NCBI GenBank assembly: GCA_023268935.1
Contig: JALRKK010000051.1
Location: 1 to 33,875, forward strand
Source of the DNA: Glaciecola sp.
GTDB lineage: Bacteria; Pseudomonadota; Gammaproteobacteria; Enterobacterales; Alteromonadaceae
Direction of reading: 5' to 3'
Length of the DNA stretch: 33,875 bases
Position 1 is the first letter of the stretch. Each line of letters begins with the position of its first letter. Below, piece after piece: positions 1 through 9,335 of the stretch. Made by a program: the position numbers and the translations under genes. The notes below the pieces were generated by a model. It was given only the letters and a program-made list of their open reading frames with translations. It did not search any database and was not told where the DNA came from.

Positions 1-1
1 A

Positions 2-1219
2 GATGATTGTTATCGCCAAACTCAATCTATTTCTATTTCACAATTAGGCGGCGCCAAGTCACTAAAAGAACATATTCGCTTTATTCACGGTTTAGAAAAA
101 GCCGGAGATCTCAATCGAGAGCTTGAGTTCTTACCAAGTGATGAAGACTTAAACGAGCGCATTGTCGATAATATTGGCTTTACTCGTCCTGAATTATCTG
201 TGTTGATTTCGTATAGCAAAATGGTCTTAAAAGATGATTTAAATGTACCCGTTATCACCGAAGCTGAGCATTACAACCAGTTGTTAGTGAGTGCGTTTCC
301 CAAGCAATTACAGGACCGATATCAATCCCAGATGCAAGGCCACCCGCTTCGTAGTGAGATCATTGCGACTAAATTAGCCAATGTCATGATTAATGATATG
401 GGCTTTAATTTTGTGTTTCGTTTGCAAGAAGAAACGGGAAGTTCGGTACCTGAAATTGCGAAAGCCTACTCAATCGTCAAAGCTGTTTTTGGTATGGATG
501 TTGTGAGCGATGAGATTGAGCAACTAGACAATCAAATCAGTGCTGATGTGCAATTATCTTTGTTCGATCAAATTCGCAGGGCGTTGCGTCGTGGCGCTAG
601 ATGGTTTGTGCGTCAGTCAACATCTTTTACGTCAATTGAGGAGGCAATTGATTTTTATCGTCCTATCTATATGGATTTGCTGGACAATATTAATGATTAT
701 TTGGCCGATGATGAAGCGTCTACTTTGCTCAAAGCCCGTGATGAATTAGTCGCACAGGGCGTTCCAGTTAAGCTTGCGTACCGACTTGCAATGCTCAGTA
801 ATGCATTCAGCACATTTGATTTAGCACATATTGTTGCAGATGCTCAAACTCCCAAAGCAGTCACAGCGAGACTATATTTCCAATTAGGATCTCAATTGCA
901 ATTACATTGGTTCTTAAACCAAATCAATCGTCAGGCGGTCGATAATCATTGGCAAGCACTGGCACGATCTTCCTATCGAGAAGAGTTGGATCATCAGCAA
1001 CGTGCTATCACACAGAGCCTTATTAAGCGTTCCCAAAAGCTTTTTTCTTGCCAAGATGCTGATGCTTTATTAGACAATTGGATGGCTGAAAATACAGATT
1101 TGATCAGTCGCTGGTGTGGCATGATGAGTGAGTTCAAAACCAGTAAACAGCACGAGTTTGCTAAGTTTTCAGTCGCCTTACGAGAGCTTTTGTTGCTGAG
1201 TAACAAAATCCAACATTAA
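2..1219 (+). CDS. NAD-specific glutamate dehydrogenase (large GDH2/GdhB type), C-terminal part, 5' end outside window
   Basis: The reading frame is open from the first bases of the window, so this is the 3' portion (about 405 codons) of a longer gene; an apparent start near base 200 is internal. The visible residues include the segment NIGFTRPELSVLISYSKM followed by KDDL, characteristic of the C-terminal half of the roughly 1600-residue NAD-dependent glutamate dehydrogenases of Pseudomonas, Shewanella and Alteromonas. The family oxidises glutamate to 2-oxoglutarate and ammonia in the cytoplasm, mainly for amino-acid catabolism. The dehydrogenase catalytic core lies upstream and cannot be inspected here. 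The rest is helical, without membrane segments. A strong hairpin terminator follows the stop codon, so the gene ends its own transcript before pyrD. Confidence 0.88.
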   Translation, partial: DDCYRQTQSISISQLGGAKSLKEHIRFIHGLEKAGDLNRELEFLPSDEDLNERIVDNIGFTRPELSVLISYSKMVLKDDLNVPVITEAEHYNQLLVSAFPKQLQDRYQSQMQGHPLRSEIIATKLANVMINDMGFNFVFRLQEETGSSVPEIAKAYSIVKAVFGMDVVSDEIEQLDNQISADVQLSLFDQIRRALRRGARWFVRQSTSFTSIEEAIDFYRPIYMDLLDNINDYLADDEASTLLKARDELVAQGVPVKLAYRLAMLSNAFSTFDLAHIVADAQTPKAVTARLYFQLGSQLQLHWFLNQINRQAVDNHWQALARSSYREELDHQQRAITQSLIKRSQKLFSCQDADALLDNWMAENTDLISRWCGMMSEFKTSKQHEFAKFSVALRELLLLSNKIQH

Positions 1220-1243
1220 TTCAGCACATTACATAGGCAGATG

Positions 1244-1276
1244 AAACCGCTATATGGCATAATATAGCGGTTTTTT
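1244..1276 (+). terminator. Rho-independent terminator of the glutamate dehydrogenase gene
   Basis: A perfect 12-bp stem (AAACCGCTATAT with ATATAGCGGTTT) encloses a 6-base loop and runs into a T tract (bases 1271-1276). It sits 25 bases after the upstream stop codon and immediately before pyrD. Confidence 0.88.
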
Positions 1277-1299
1277 ATTACATGGCTCCGAAAGATTTT

Positions 1300-2310
1300 A
1301 TGATGTCTCTAGCACAAAGCGCACTTCTCAAATTAGAACCCGAAACCGCACACGACCTCACTATAGGTTGGTTAAAACGGTCACAGCGCAGTTTTCTTGA
1401 GGCAACTTATCGTCAAACTTTACCGAAAAAGCCAGTAACAGTATGGGGCAAAACGTTTCCCAACCCAGTCGGTTTAGCCGCAGGTTTAGACAAAAATGGG
1501 GAATGTGTAGACGCATTTCATGCGATGGGTTTTGGTTTTGTTGAAATTGGTACTGTCACCCCAGTTGGTCAGCCGGGTAATCCCAAGCCAAGACTGTTTC
1601 GCATCCCGCAAAAGCACGCAATTATCAACCGTATGGGCTTTAACAATCACGGTGTAGACTATTTACTCGAACAAGTAAGTAAAGCCAATAACCAAGGGAT
1701 TACTGGGATAAATATCGGTAAAAACAAAGCCACACCTGAAGAAGAGGCATTGTCTGACTATTTGATTTGTTTAGATAAAGTATATGCCCATGCCGATTAT
1801 GTCACGGTAAATATTTCATCACCAAACACTCCAGGGTTACGCAATCTTCAATACGGCAAAGCGCTTGATAATTTATTATCCGGGCTAAAAGCTCGTCAAG
1901 CTGAATTAGCGGACATACACAGCCTGTATACTCCAATCGTTGTTAAAATTGCACCCGATCTGAGCGATGAAGAATTGCAAAGTATTGCTCACTCCTTGGT
2001 GAACGCCAATATGGACGGTGTCATCGCCACCAATACTACCTTGAGCCGTGATGCCGTACAGGGGCTACCTCATGCCGAAGAAATGGGTGGGTTAAGTGGG
2101 TCGGTTCTGACTGAACGCAGCCTAACCGTTACTCAAGAACTTGTAAAACACCTCGATGGCACCATGCCTCTGATTAGTGTAGGTGGCATTGATAGTCCAG
2201 CCGCTGCACAAGCTCGTTTAGATGCCGGTGCAGACTTGGTGCAGGTTTATTCAGCCTTGATTTATCAAGGACCACCGTTGATCAAAGATATTGTTCTGGG
2301 ATTGCGCTAA
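1300..2310 (+). CDS. pyrD: Dihydroorotate dehydrogenase (quinone), class 2
   Basis: This is the membrane-associated FMN enzyme that oxidises dihydroorotate to orotate with quinone as acceptor, the fourth step of pyrimidine synthesis. The FMN-barrel motif [14 protein letters not shown] (about residues 55-68), the catalytic-serine loop [11 protein letters not shown] (about 171-181) and the phosphate-binding ends ISVGGI and [12 protein letters not shown] are all visible. An earlier in-frame ATG at 1282 lies directly against the terminator T tract and has no Shine-Dalgarno sequence. Starting at 1300 gives 336 residues, the length of the E. coli enzyme, and aligns its N-terminal quinone-tunnel helix. 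The stop overlaps the rlmKL start by one base (TAATG), so the two are translationally coupled. Confidence 0.95.
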   Translation: MMSLAQSALLKLEPETAHDLTIGWLKRSQRSFLEATYRQTLPKKPVTVWGKTFPNPVGLAAGLDKNGECVDAFHAMGFGFVEIGTVTPVGQPGNPKPRLFRIPQKHAIINRMGFNNHGVDYLLEQVSKANNQGITGINIGKNKATPEEEALSDYLICLDKVYAHADYVTVNISSPNTPGLRNLQYGKALDNLLSGLKARQAELADIHSLYTPIVVKIAPDLSDEELQSIAHSLVNANMDGVIATNTTLSRDAVQGLPHAEEMGGLSGSVLTERSLTVTQELVKHLDGTMPLISVGGIDSPAAAQARLDAGADLVQVYSALIYQGPPLIKDIVLGLR

Positions 2311-4454
2311 TGCAGTTTATTGTCACCACATCCAGTGGCTTAGACCAGCTGTTAATGGATGAATGTCGTCAGTTATTACCTGAGTCACAATTAAAATTAG
2401 CACCTGGTAGAGTAATACTTGAAGGTTCTTTAGCAGACGCGTATCACCTTTGTCTTGGCTCACGTCTGGCCAACCGAGTGTTAGCAGTATTGACCTCAGG
2501 TGTAGTAAAAAATCAAGATGACTTATATCAATTAACTCAAACCGTTCAATGGCCTGAACAATTTGCCTCGTCATCGACTTTTATGGTGCAGTTCAATGGC
2601 ACTAATCGCTGGCTCAAAAACACCCAATTCGGTGCACTAAAAGTCAAAGACGGTATTGTCGATAGTTTTGTTGAAGCAGGTCTCAGACGGCCTGATGTAG
2701 CGAAACAACAACCGCAAATTATCATCAATGCGCGGTTACATAAAGACGAAGTAACTTTGTGTATCGATTTGTCAGGTCGGTCGCTGCACCAACGTGATTA
2801 TCGAGTTGCAACAGGCGAGGCTCCGGTCAAAGAACACATTGCAGCGGCCATGTTACATCGAGCAGGAATTGCCGATGCTTTAACCAAAGATGAGCCGCTG
2901 GTTTTATTAGACCCAATGTGTGGCTCGGGCACTCTGATTATTGAAGCAGTGAACATGGCCCGCCGAATTGCACCAGGTTTAGCTCGAAGCAAATGGGGAT
3001 TTGACGCCTGGCTCGGACACCAAAAATCGGTATTCAATAACATTGTGCAAACCTTCATTGAGGCTCAACGCGTAGACACCCCGCATCAGTTTTATGCTAA
3101 TGATGTTGATGCAAATACAATACGTATTGCCAAAGACAATGCCGGCAACGCTCAAGTTATGCGCTACATTCGTTTTTCCCAACAGGATGCCAGTACGTTA
3201 AAAGCACCTGTCTCACCTAAACTGGATGAAGATGGGTTGGCACTAACGCCGCACTGGTTAATCGCCAATCCGCCATATGGTGAACGTTTGGGTGAACTGC
3301 CTCAGCTATTGGGCTTGTTCCAACGTTGGGGAGCGTATCTCAAGCAAGAGTATGCCGGATGGCAAGTCAGTTTATTGAGCAGTAATCGCGATATATTACG
3401 TCAACTGCGCTTGAGAGCCAAAAAATCCTACAAGGTTATGAATGGTAAGCTCGAATGTGAAATTGTGAATTATGCATTGGATACCAATAACTGTTCACAC
3501 CAAGTCCAGCGTGATGGTCAAGACGCTTTTGCTAATCGCATTGCAAAAAACCTAAAAAAACTCAAACCCTGGATCAAACAACACCAGACGGATTGTTATC
3601 GTATGTATGATGCGGATTTACCAGAATACAACTGTGCAATCGACCGCTATGGCGACTGGTTAATCGTTCAAGAGTATGCCGCGCCAAAAGACATTCCGGA
3701 AGCAAAAGCCAAAGCACGTCTTCACGACATCATTATGCAACTCCCCATCGCAACCGGCGTAACACCTGATAAGATTGCGCTGAAAGTCAGAGAGCAACAA
3801 AAGGGCAAAGCTCAATATGAGCGTTTAAAGACACACAATAACCGATTTATTGTGCATGAGCACGAAGCAATGTTTTATGTCAATCCAACGGATTATCTGG
3901 ATGTGGGTTTATTCCTTGACCATCGTACCACGAGGCAATTGTTTAAAGCCGAAGCGAAGGGCAAGCGAGTGTTAAATTTATTTTGTTACACAGGCTCTGT
4001 CTCGGTCCACGCAGCCAAGGGCGGCGCTCAAACTGTGATGTCCGTTGATATGTCGAACACTTATTTGCAATGGGCTAAAGACAACTTTCGACTCAATCGA
4101 CTGCAAGGTGGCTATGGTTTCACGCAAGGAGATTGCGTAGCGTGGCTCAAAGACAACACGCAGCCATTTGACCTGATGTTCATTGATCCGCCATCGTTTT
4201 CTAATTCCAAACGCATGGAAGGTACTTGGGATGTGCAGCGCGACCATGTAAGCTTATTAACTTCAGCTGCAGAGAGTCTCACCCCGAAAGGCGTCGTGTA
4301 CTTTTCGAATAATTTGCGGGGATTTAAATTAGACCATAACGCGCTTGAGCAAATCGGTTACACCATTGAGAATATCTCTGAGCGAACATTGCCTAAAGAC
4401 TTTGCTCGAAATCCCAAAATTCATCAATGTTGGCGACTAGTGTATGCAGTTTAA
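2310..4454 (+). CDS. rlmL: Bifunctional 23S rRNA methyltransferase RlmKL (m2G2445 and m7G2069)
   Basis: This is a 714-residue fused methyltransferase, the usual length for RlmKL (YcbY). An N-terminal THUMP-type RNA-binding region is followed by the RlmL half, with the SAM-binding loop DPMCGSGT near residue 201 and the catalytic NPPYGER starting at residue 320. The C-terminal RlmK half has the SAM motif NLFCYTGSVSVHAA and the active-site motif DPPSFSNSKR starting at residue 626. The family modifies G2445 and G2069 of 23S rRNA during large-subunit assembly in the cytoplasm. The gene starts on the pyrD stop codon and overlaps the next gene by 11 bases, so it belongs to a tight run from pyrD to uup. 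Residues 1-60 show no signal peptide or membrane helix. Confidence 0.96.
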   Translation: MQFIVTTSSGLDQLLMDECRQLLPESQLKLAPGRVILEGSLADAYHLCLGSRLANRVLAVLTSGVVKNQDDLYQLTQTVQWPEQFASSSTFMVQFNGTNRWLKNTQFGALKVKDGIVDSFVEAGLRRPDVAKQQPQIIINARLHKDEVTLCIDLSGRSLHQRDYRVATGEAPVKEHIAAAMLHRAGIADALTKDEPLVLLDPMCGSGTLIIEAVNMARRIAPGLARSKWGFDAWLGHQKSVFNNIVQTFIEAQRVDTPHQFYANDVDANTIRIAKDNAGNAQVMRYIRFSQQDASTLKAPVSPKLDEDGLALTPHWLIANPPYGERLGELPQLLGLFQRWGAYLKQEYAGWQVSLLSSNRDILRQLRLRAKKSYKVMNGKLECEIVNYALDTNNCSHQVQRDGQDAFANRIAKNLKKLKPWIKQHQTDCYRMYDADLPEYNCAIDRYGDWLIVQEYAAPKDIPEAKAKARLHDIIMQLPIATGVTPDKIALKVREQQKGKAQYERLKTHNNRFIVHEHEAMFYVNPTDYLDVGLFLDHRTTRQLFKAEAKGKRVLNLFCYTGSVSVHAAKGGAQTVMSVDMSNTYLQWAKDNFRLNRLQGGYGFTQGDCVAWLKDNTQPFDLMFIDPPSFSNSKRMEGTWDVQRDHVSLLTSAAESLTPKGVVYFSNNLRGFKLDHNALEQIGYTIENISERTLPKDFARNPKIHQCWRLVYAV

Positions 4455-4698
4455 TTCATTGCGATATTGGTTGATAGGAGGGGAAGACTGCCACTTATGC
4501 GATGACGCCTCAGCATTGCTGGAGACGAGCTTACCAATACATATTATGAATGAAATTGCGTATGTGGATGTCAAATCCAGCACTGAGTTGTATCATCATT
4601 TTGCTGTCAAAATCCCAGTCATTTACGATACGAAAGCTAATCGCTTTATGACGTGGCCTTTTGGCAAAGAAGACATCAAACGGTTTTTCAAATTATGA
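4444..4698 (+). CDS. Glutaredoxin-like family protein (DUF836 type)
   Basis: An 84-residue protein with a thioredoxin-fold signature: a beta strand (LRYWLIGGEDC), the redox pair in CHLC at about residues 17-20, and the cis-proline region KIPVIYD at about residues 55-61. This matches the small glutaredoxin-like proteins often found between rlmKL and uup in gammaproteobacteria. The physiological substrate is unknown; a thiol-disulfide role is inferred from the CxxC motif only. It overlaps rlmKL by 11 bases upstream, and its TGA overlaps the uup ATG (ATGA) downstream, so translation of the three genes is coupled. Confidence 0.85.
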   Translation: MQFNSLRYWLIGGEDCHLCDDASALLETSLPIHIMNEIAYVDVKSSTELYHHFAVKIPVIYDTKANRFMTWPFGKEDIKRFFKL

Positions 4699-6623
4699 GT
4701 ATATTTCAAATTCGGCAAGGTACAGTGATTTATGGTCAGCCTCCTTTATTAGACGGTATTGACTTGGTTCTTGAGTCCAAAGAACGTGTGTGTATCGTTG
4801 GACGAAATGGCTCTGGCAAATCCACATTAATGAAAGTCATTGCGGGAGAGGTCATTCTAGATGACGGTCAACGGGTCGTCGAAAATGGCATATCGATAGC
4901 AAGACTGCCACAAGATCCTCCCGAATCCGTCGATATGTCTCTCTTTGATTATGTGGCTGAAGGGCTGGCTGAAGTCGGTAAATTGCTACAAGCGTATCAC
5001 GAACAATCCAACCTTGTCGCTCAAGACCCTTCTGAGCAAAACATTCAACGTTTGACCCAATTTCAAGAACAATTGGATACTCACAATGCTTGGCAGTTTG
5101 AGAATGCGATCGCTGCCACCTTGAGTTTGCTCAAATTACCAGCAGAAGTATCCTTATCCACGCTTTCTGGTGGCTGGCGACGCAAAGCTGCACTGGCGAG
5201 GGCGTTGGTCACAAAACCTGACATTTTATTGTTAGATGAACCAACTAACCACCTCGATATTGCTATGGTCAAATGGCTGGAGCAGTCATTAACGCAATAC
5301 CAAGGGTGCATCGTATTTATTAGCCATGATAGGGCGTTTATTCGCAGTATGGCGACGCGGATTATCGATCTCGATCGAGGAAAGTTGACATCTTATCCTG
5401 GTAACTATGCTACTTATCTTAACAAAAAAGCCCACGATTTGGCGGTAGAAGAAGAGCATAACGCTCAGTTTGACAAAAAACTCGCTCAAGAAGAAGTGTG
5501 GATCAGACAAGGCATCAAAGCTCGTCGTACCCGAAATGAAGGGCGTGTAAGAGCGCTCAAAAAACTACGCGAAGAACACAGTGCTCGCAGACAAGTGCAG
5601 GGGAGTGCCAAAATTGCTACCCAATCCGTGGCACCATCTGGTAAGCGAGTTTTTGAAGTAGAAGGATTAAATTATCAAATTGAAATCAAAACCATTGTTA
5701 AAGATTTGAACCTATACATTGCACGTGGCGATAAAATTGCTTTTATCGGTGACAATGGTTGCGGCAAATCGACTTTGATCCGTTTATTACTAGGTGAAAT
5801 AAAGCCCGATAGTGGCTCTATAATACAAGGCGCCAACCTTGAAATTGCGTATTTTGATCAACATCGCGAAGCTCTCGATTTGAATGCTACCGTCGCGGAT
5901 TGTGTGGCGGATGGCAAACAAGAAGTTATGGTAAATGGTCGACCGCGTCATATTATTAGCTATTTACAAGATTACTTGTTTGCCCCAGACCGAATTAAAG
6001 CTCCCGTCAGTGCCTTATCCGGTGGTGAGAAAAACCGCGTACTGCTTGCAAAACTGATGCTGAAACCTTCCAACTTACTGATTTTGGATGAACCCACTAA
6101 TGATCTGGATGTTGAAACTCTTGAACTCTTGGAGTCATTGCTGGTTGATTATGAAGGCAGTGTGATTCTGGTCAGTCACGACCGAGAATTTATCGATAAC
6201 GTCGTGACGAGTTCACTGGTCTTTGAGGGTGAGGGAAGGTTATCTGAATTTGTGGGGGGATATAGCGCAGCGCACAGTTGGTATGCTGAACAGAACAAAA
6301 AAGCATCAGAAAAAACCGCTTCTGGAACTAATATGACTGGGCAGAGTCCTAAAAGCCAAACAAAATCTGTCACAAAAACCAGTAACAAGTTATCATACAA
6401 AGATAGTCGAGAATTAGAGCAGCTTCCAAGTACCATTGAACGATTAGAAGCAGAATTACAAACACTAGAAACGCAGATCAATAGCAGCGATTTTTTTGCC
6501 CAGACACCTGCTGACCAACAACCAGTGTTTACTGCGCTATCCGAATGTCAAGCTCAGCTAGATACAGCTTATGAACGTTGGGACGAACTAGAAGCATTAC
6601 AAGAACAAATAAGCGGTAGTTAA
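4695..6623 (+). CDS. uup: ABC-F family ATPase Uup
   Basis: A 642-residue soluble protein with two ABC ATPase domains and no membrane segment, typical of ABC-F proteins acting on ribosomes or DNA. Domain 1 has Walker A GRNGSGKST (from residue 36), signature LSGGWRRKA and Walker B ILLLDEPTNHLD. Domain 2 has GDNGCGKST, LSGGEKNR and LLILDEPTNDLD. The last 80 residues form a charged coiled coil (ERLEAELQTLETQI), the Uup-type C-terminal domain. Uup is linked in E. coli to precise transposon excision and ribosome assembly. The frame is open upstream to 4653, but the ATG at 4695 overlaps the preceding stop as ATGA and gives the family N terminus (MSIFQIRQG). Confidence 0.95.
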   Translation: MSIFQIRQGTVIYGQPPLLDGIDLVLESKERVCIVGRNGSGKSTLMKVIAGEVILDDGQRVVENGISIARLPQDPPESVDMSLFDYVAEGLAEVGKLLQAYHEQSNLVAQDPSEQNIQRLTQFQEQLDTHNAWQFENAIAATLSLLKLPAEVSLSTLSGGWRRKAALARALVTKPDILLLDEPTNHLDIAMVKWLEQSLTQYQGCIVFISHDRAFIRSMATRIIDLDRGKLTSYPGNYATYLNKKAHDLAVEEEHNAQFDKKLAQEEVWIRQGIKARRTRNEGRVRALKKLREEHSARRQVQGSAKIATQSVAPSGKRVFEVEGLNYQIEIKTIVKDLNLYIARGDKIAFIGDNGCGKSTLIRLLLGEIKPDSGSIIQGANLEIAYFDQHREALDLNATVADCVADGKQEVMVNGRPRHIISYLQDYLFAPDRIKAPVSALSGGEKNRVLLAKLMLKPSNLLILDEPTNDLDVETLELLESLLVDYEGSVILVSHDREFIDNVVTSSLVFEGEGRLSEFVGGYSAAHSWYAEQNKKASEKTASGTNMTGQSPKSQTKSVTKTSNKLSYKDSRELEQLPSTIERLEAELQTLETQINSSDFFAQTPADQQPVFTALSECQAQLDTAYERWDELEALQEQISGS

Positions 6624-6626
6624 AAT

Positions 6627-8339
6627 ATGAAGAACCACTCAGCACGACGTCCATTATCAGCCATGGCTAAGCCACTTAACCTTTCTGCGCTTGCAATGAC
6701 AATCTCTATGTCATTTTCAAGCTTTGCTGCAACTTATTCAGTAGTTGAGTTACCCACCGAAGAACTCGGTGTAAATGTGTTTGCGCAAACGCTTGATGAA
6801 CAAGGCAATCCTGGAGTGGTGGTGCAAGACCATTACAATCCTCCACTAGATTTTTCATTGATTAACTTTGATTCGCAAACCCTTCAAGATAACTTAACCG
6901 ATATTGATGCTGCACGTGCTGGTAACCCGAATTTTGATGATTACAATTATTTAGTAGCCGTTGCACGCAGTGGTTCTCGAGAAAATAATGTATTTGTTCA
7001 ACAAATTGCTTTATATCAATCTTACCTAATCGATGGTCAGGCGGCACAACGTGTGATTGGTTTTGATGAAGAACGCGATGAGACCAATGGTTTTACATTT
7101 GGACCAGATGTCTACATTAATGATGCGATATCTCCAAGCCTTTATGTGGGTACCAGTGAAGGCGTGTTTGATAAGCTAAATTACACTAACGCTGACGATA
7201 CACAAATTACCTTTGTTTTACCAGAGTTCGAGCGTCGCGGTTTCATTGATCTAAATGGAAACATTGTTGCGTTAACTCCAGCTGAGGCAGCACTTGGCGG
7301 TATCAGTGAAGCAAATGGGGTCAATAGCAATCGTCATGTGGTGGGGCATCAAACCATTGCGATATCGAATCAGTTTCAAGTCTTAATTGACGACTGCAAT
7401 GATGAAACGGTAAGAGGCGATCAGCCTCTAGAGGCATGTTATCGCAATATTGCTCGAAATAATGCTTTAGCAACCACTAATTTTAGACAAGCAGTAAAAT
7501 GGGAAGTGGACAGCTCAGGTCAAATCATCAACCAGGAAAGTTTTGCCTACCCATTTGATTTTGTGCGTGACCCTAATGATTCCATTGAACGCATTTATTA
7601 CAGTAATGCGCGGGCAATTAATGACGCGGGTACCATTGTGGGCGAATCTTCGTTCGCCGACAGCAATGGCGATATTCAAAGGTTCTTAACCGCTGCGGTA
7701 TTTGCTGACGGACAAACTACCCCCTTTCTGAATGAAATCGGTCAAACACCCAGTTCAGCTTACGCTGTAAATGACAGTAATATGGTGACCGGTTTTTATT
7801 CTCGTGAGGTGAATGGCACTGTCCGTACCAAGTTTTACTTATATGACTTAGATGCTCAGCAAGCGACATTCCCAGATGATTTTTTTCCAGGCTCAGCTAG
7901 CTTAGGTCGCGATATAAATAACCATAATATTATTGTGGGTGAGGGCGAAATTGAGTCGGCAAATGTGCAAAACCGTCGTCGTCATGGCTTTATTTATTAT
8001 GCGGATACAAATGAGTTTATTGATTTGAACGATGCGATTGGTTGTGAAGCGCCATATACTATTGTCAGTGCGCAAGCCATTAACGATGATAACGTTATTC
8101 TTGCGAATGCATTAGTCAATCGGCAAGCGCGTAATGTACGAGGTGAACTGGTCACGGACGATGATGGTCAGGCTGTTATGGTAGATAAAATTATTCCTGT
8201 ACTATTAGAACCATTAGCAGATGGCGAGTTCATTGATTGCGATGCTCAAGATAATGTTATCCCTGAGCGAAAGGGGGCATCATCTTCTCTGTGGGCTTTG
8301 TTGACTCTAGGTTTGTTAGCATTTAGACGACGCAAGTGA
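6627..8339 (+). CDS. Secreted DUF3466 family protein with C-terminal sorting-like tail
   Basis: A 570-residue protein of unknown function. It has a Sec signal peptide (basic N terminus, hydrophobic run LSALAMTISMSFSSFA, likely cleavage near AFAA) and Asp/Asn-rich repeats around short ARAINDAGTIVGES-like units, the beta-propeller-like 'HAF' pattern typical of DUF3466 proteins. It ends in KGASSSLWALLTLGLLAFRRRK: small residues, one hydrophobic helix, then an Arg cluster, resembling GlyGly-CTERM/PEP-CTERM sorting tails though the exact Gly-Gly is absent. It follows uup by three bases, the usual neighbour of DUF3466 in Alteromonadales. No Shine-Dalgarno is obvious at 6627; an internal ATG at 6663 is an alternative start. 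Confidence 0.8.
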   Translation: MKNHSARRPLSAMAKPLNLSALAMTISMSFSSFAATYSVVELPTEELGVNVFAQTLDEQGNPGVVVQDHYNPPLDFSLINFDSQTLQDNLTDIDAARAGNPNFDDYNYLVAVARSGSRENNVFVQQIALYQSYLIDGQAAQRVIGFDEERDETNGFTFGPDVYINDAISPSLYVGTSEGVFDKLNYTNADDTQITFVLPEFERRGFIDLNGNIVALTPAEAALGGISEANGVNSNRHVVGHQTIAISNQFQVLIDDCNDETVRGDQPLEACYRNIARNNALATTNFRQAVKWEVDSSGQIINQESFAYPFDFVRDPNDSIERIYYSNARAINDAGTIVGESSFADSNGDIQRFLTAAVFADGQTTPFLNEIGQTPSSAYAVNDSNMVTGFYSREVNGTVRTKFYLYDLDAQQATFPDDFFPGSASLGRDINNHNIIVGEGEIESANVQNRRRHGFIYYADTNEFIDLNDAIGCEAPYTIVSAQAINDDNVILANALVNRQARNVRGELVTDDDGQAVMVDKIIPVLLEPLADGEFIDCDAQDNVIPERKGASSSLWALLTLGLLAFRRRK

Positions 8340-8351
8340 ACTTTTGATATT

Positions 8352-8379
8352 ACTGTTTCATCTAAAAATGACAGTTTTA
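8352..8379 (+). terminator. Weak candidate terminator after the DUF3466 gene
   Basis: ACTGT (8352-8356) and CAT (8359-8361) pair with ATGACAGT (8368-8375) around a TT bulge and a 6-base loop, followed by TTTAT. It is placed 13 bases after the stop codon. The stem is short and bulged, so this is only a candidate. Confidence 0.4.
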
Positions 8380-8436
8380 TTACAAATTGATTTATTGATT
8401 ATTTATTAATCTTTTCAGTACTTTAAGGCTTAACCC

Positions 8437-8460
8437 AAAAAAGAGGATAGTTGTCCTCTT
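8437..8460 (-). terminator. Terminator-like hairpin oriented on the minus strand
   Basis: A 7-bp stem, AAGAGGA (8441-8447) with TCCTCTT (8454-8460), has a 6-base loop. On the minus strand it is followed by a run of T (the A run at 8437-8440 on the plus strand). No minus-strand gene ends here, so it may stop antisense transcription or simply be a structured leader. Confidence 0.35.
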
Positions 8461-8494
8461 GCATCTCGTTTTGAACAGGCGTACTAATAATAAA

Positions 8495-8511
8495 GTTGAA
8501 TGATATTCAAC
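8495..8511. promoter_or_regulatory. Palindrome upstream of rmf, candidate operator
   Basis: GTTGAATGATATTCAAC is a perfect 7-3-7 inverted repeat centred 45 bases before the rmf ATG, where a promoter or operator is expected. It does not match the CRP consensus. The binding protein is unknown. Confidence 0.4.
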
Positions 8512-8547
8512 ATACATAGTAATTCTATATCATATTGAGGTATGCCA

Positions 8548-8724
8548 ATGAAGAGACAGAAAAGGGACAAAATGGCCCGTGCACATGCAAAAGGTTATCA
8601 GGCTGGTATTGCGGGTCGCGCTAAAGAAAATTGTCCATTCACAGAAACAGATGCACGTTCAGAATGGTTAGGCGGTTGGCGAGAGGCAGTAGAAGAGCGA
8701 ATATCAACATTTGGTATGCGCTAA
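8548..8724 (+). CDS. rmf: Ribosome modulation factor RMF
   Basis: A 58-residue basic protein that begins MKRQKRD and contains GYQAGIAGR and WLGGWREA, nearly identical to E. coli RMF. RMF binds the 30S subunit near the anti-Shine-Dalgarno region in stationary phase and, with HPF, pairs 70S ribosomes into inactive 100S dimers. An ATG at 8542 is also in frame, but the GAGG at 8537-8540 lies only one base from it and seven bases from the ATG at 8548, and the latter start matches the E. coli N terminus, so 8548 is preferred. The gene stands alone, with a palindrome upstream and a strong bidirectional terminator downstream. Confidence 0.95.
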   Translation: MKRQKRDKMARAHAKGYQAGIAGRAKENCPFTETDARSEWLGGWREAVEERISTFGMR

Positions 8725-8735
8725 ACAAATTACCA

Positions 8736-8768
8736 ACAAAAAAGGGAAGCGACGCTTCCCTTTTTTGT
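8736..8768. terminator. Bidirectional terminator between rmf and fabA
   Basis: A perfect 15-bp stem (ACAAAAAAGGGAAGC with its complement) encloses a 3-base loop GAC. A and T runs at its outer ends allow termination in both directions. It serves the convergent genes rmf (plus) and fabA (minus). Confidence 0.93.
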
Positions 8769-8785
8769 ATATGTACGAAGGGTTT

Positions 8786-9304
8786 TTAGAACGCAGACGT
8801 GTCCTGGAACAAACCGACTTTCAAATCCTTAGCAGTATAAATTACACGCCCATCAACCGATACTTCACCATCAGCCATACCCATAAATAACTTGCGTTTA
8901 ATCACACGTTTCATCGTGATTTTGTAGCTTACTTTTTTGGCTGTCGGTAAAATTTGACCGGTAAATTTTACTTCACCTACACCTAATGCTCTACCTTTAC
9001 CCGGGCCACCTGACCAACCCAAGAAAAAACCAACCAACTGCCACATTGCGTCTAGACCTAAACATCCCGGCATGACTGGGTCACCGGGGAAGTGGCAATC
9101 AAAAAACCAAAGATCAGGTGTAATATCGAGTTCTGCTTCAATATAGCCTTTACCATGTTCTCCACCATCATCGGTAATAGATACAATGCGATCCATCATG
9201 AGCATGTTCGGGGCAGGTAGTTGACTGTTACCTGGACCGAATAATTCACCTTGACTACAAGCGAGTAATTCTTCTTTTGTATAACTGTTCTGATCTAAGG
9301 TCAT
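8786..9304 (-). CDS. fabA: 3-hydroxydecanoyl-ACP dehydratase/isomerase FabA
   Basis: A 172-residue hot-dog-fold enzyme, the same length as E. coli FabA. It dehydrates 3-hydroxydecanoyl-ACP and isomerises trans-2- to cis-3-decenoyl-ACP, the branch point of anaerobic unsaturated fatty acid synthesis in the cytoplasm. The catalytic His is H71 in [14 protein letters not shown] and the catalytic Asp is D85 in GLDAMWQL, matching H70/D84 of E. coli. It is a single-gene unit. The upstream region carries an almost perfect FadR-type site, suggesting the activation by FadR that is known for E. coli fabA. The shared terminator with rmf follows the gene. Confidence 0.97.
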   Translation of the reverse strand: MTLDQNSYTKEELLACSQGELFGPGNSQLPAPNMLMMDRIVSITDDGGEHGKGYIEAELDITPDLWFFDCHFPGDPVMPGCLGLDAMWQLVGFFLGWSGGPGKGRALGVGEVKFTGQILPTAKKVSYKITMKRVIKRKLFMGMADGEVSVDGRVIYTAKDLKVGLFQDTSAF

Positions 9305-9335
9305 GTAATGTTCCTTTATAAAATGCAGTGCGTAA

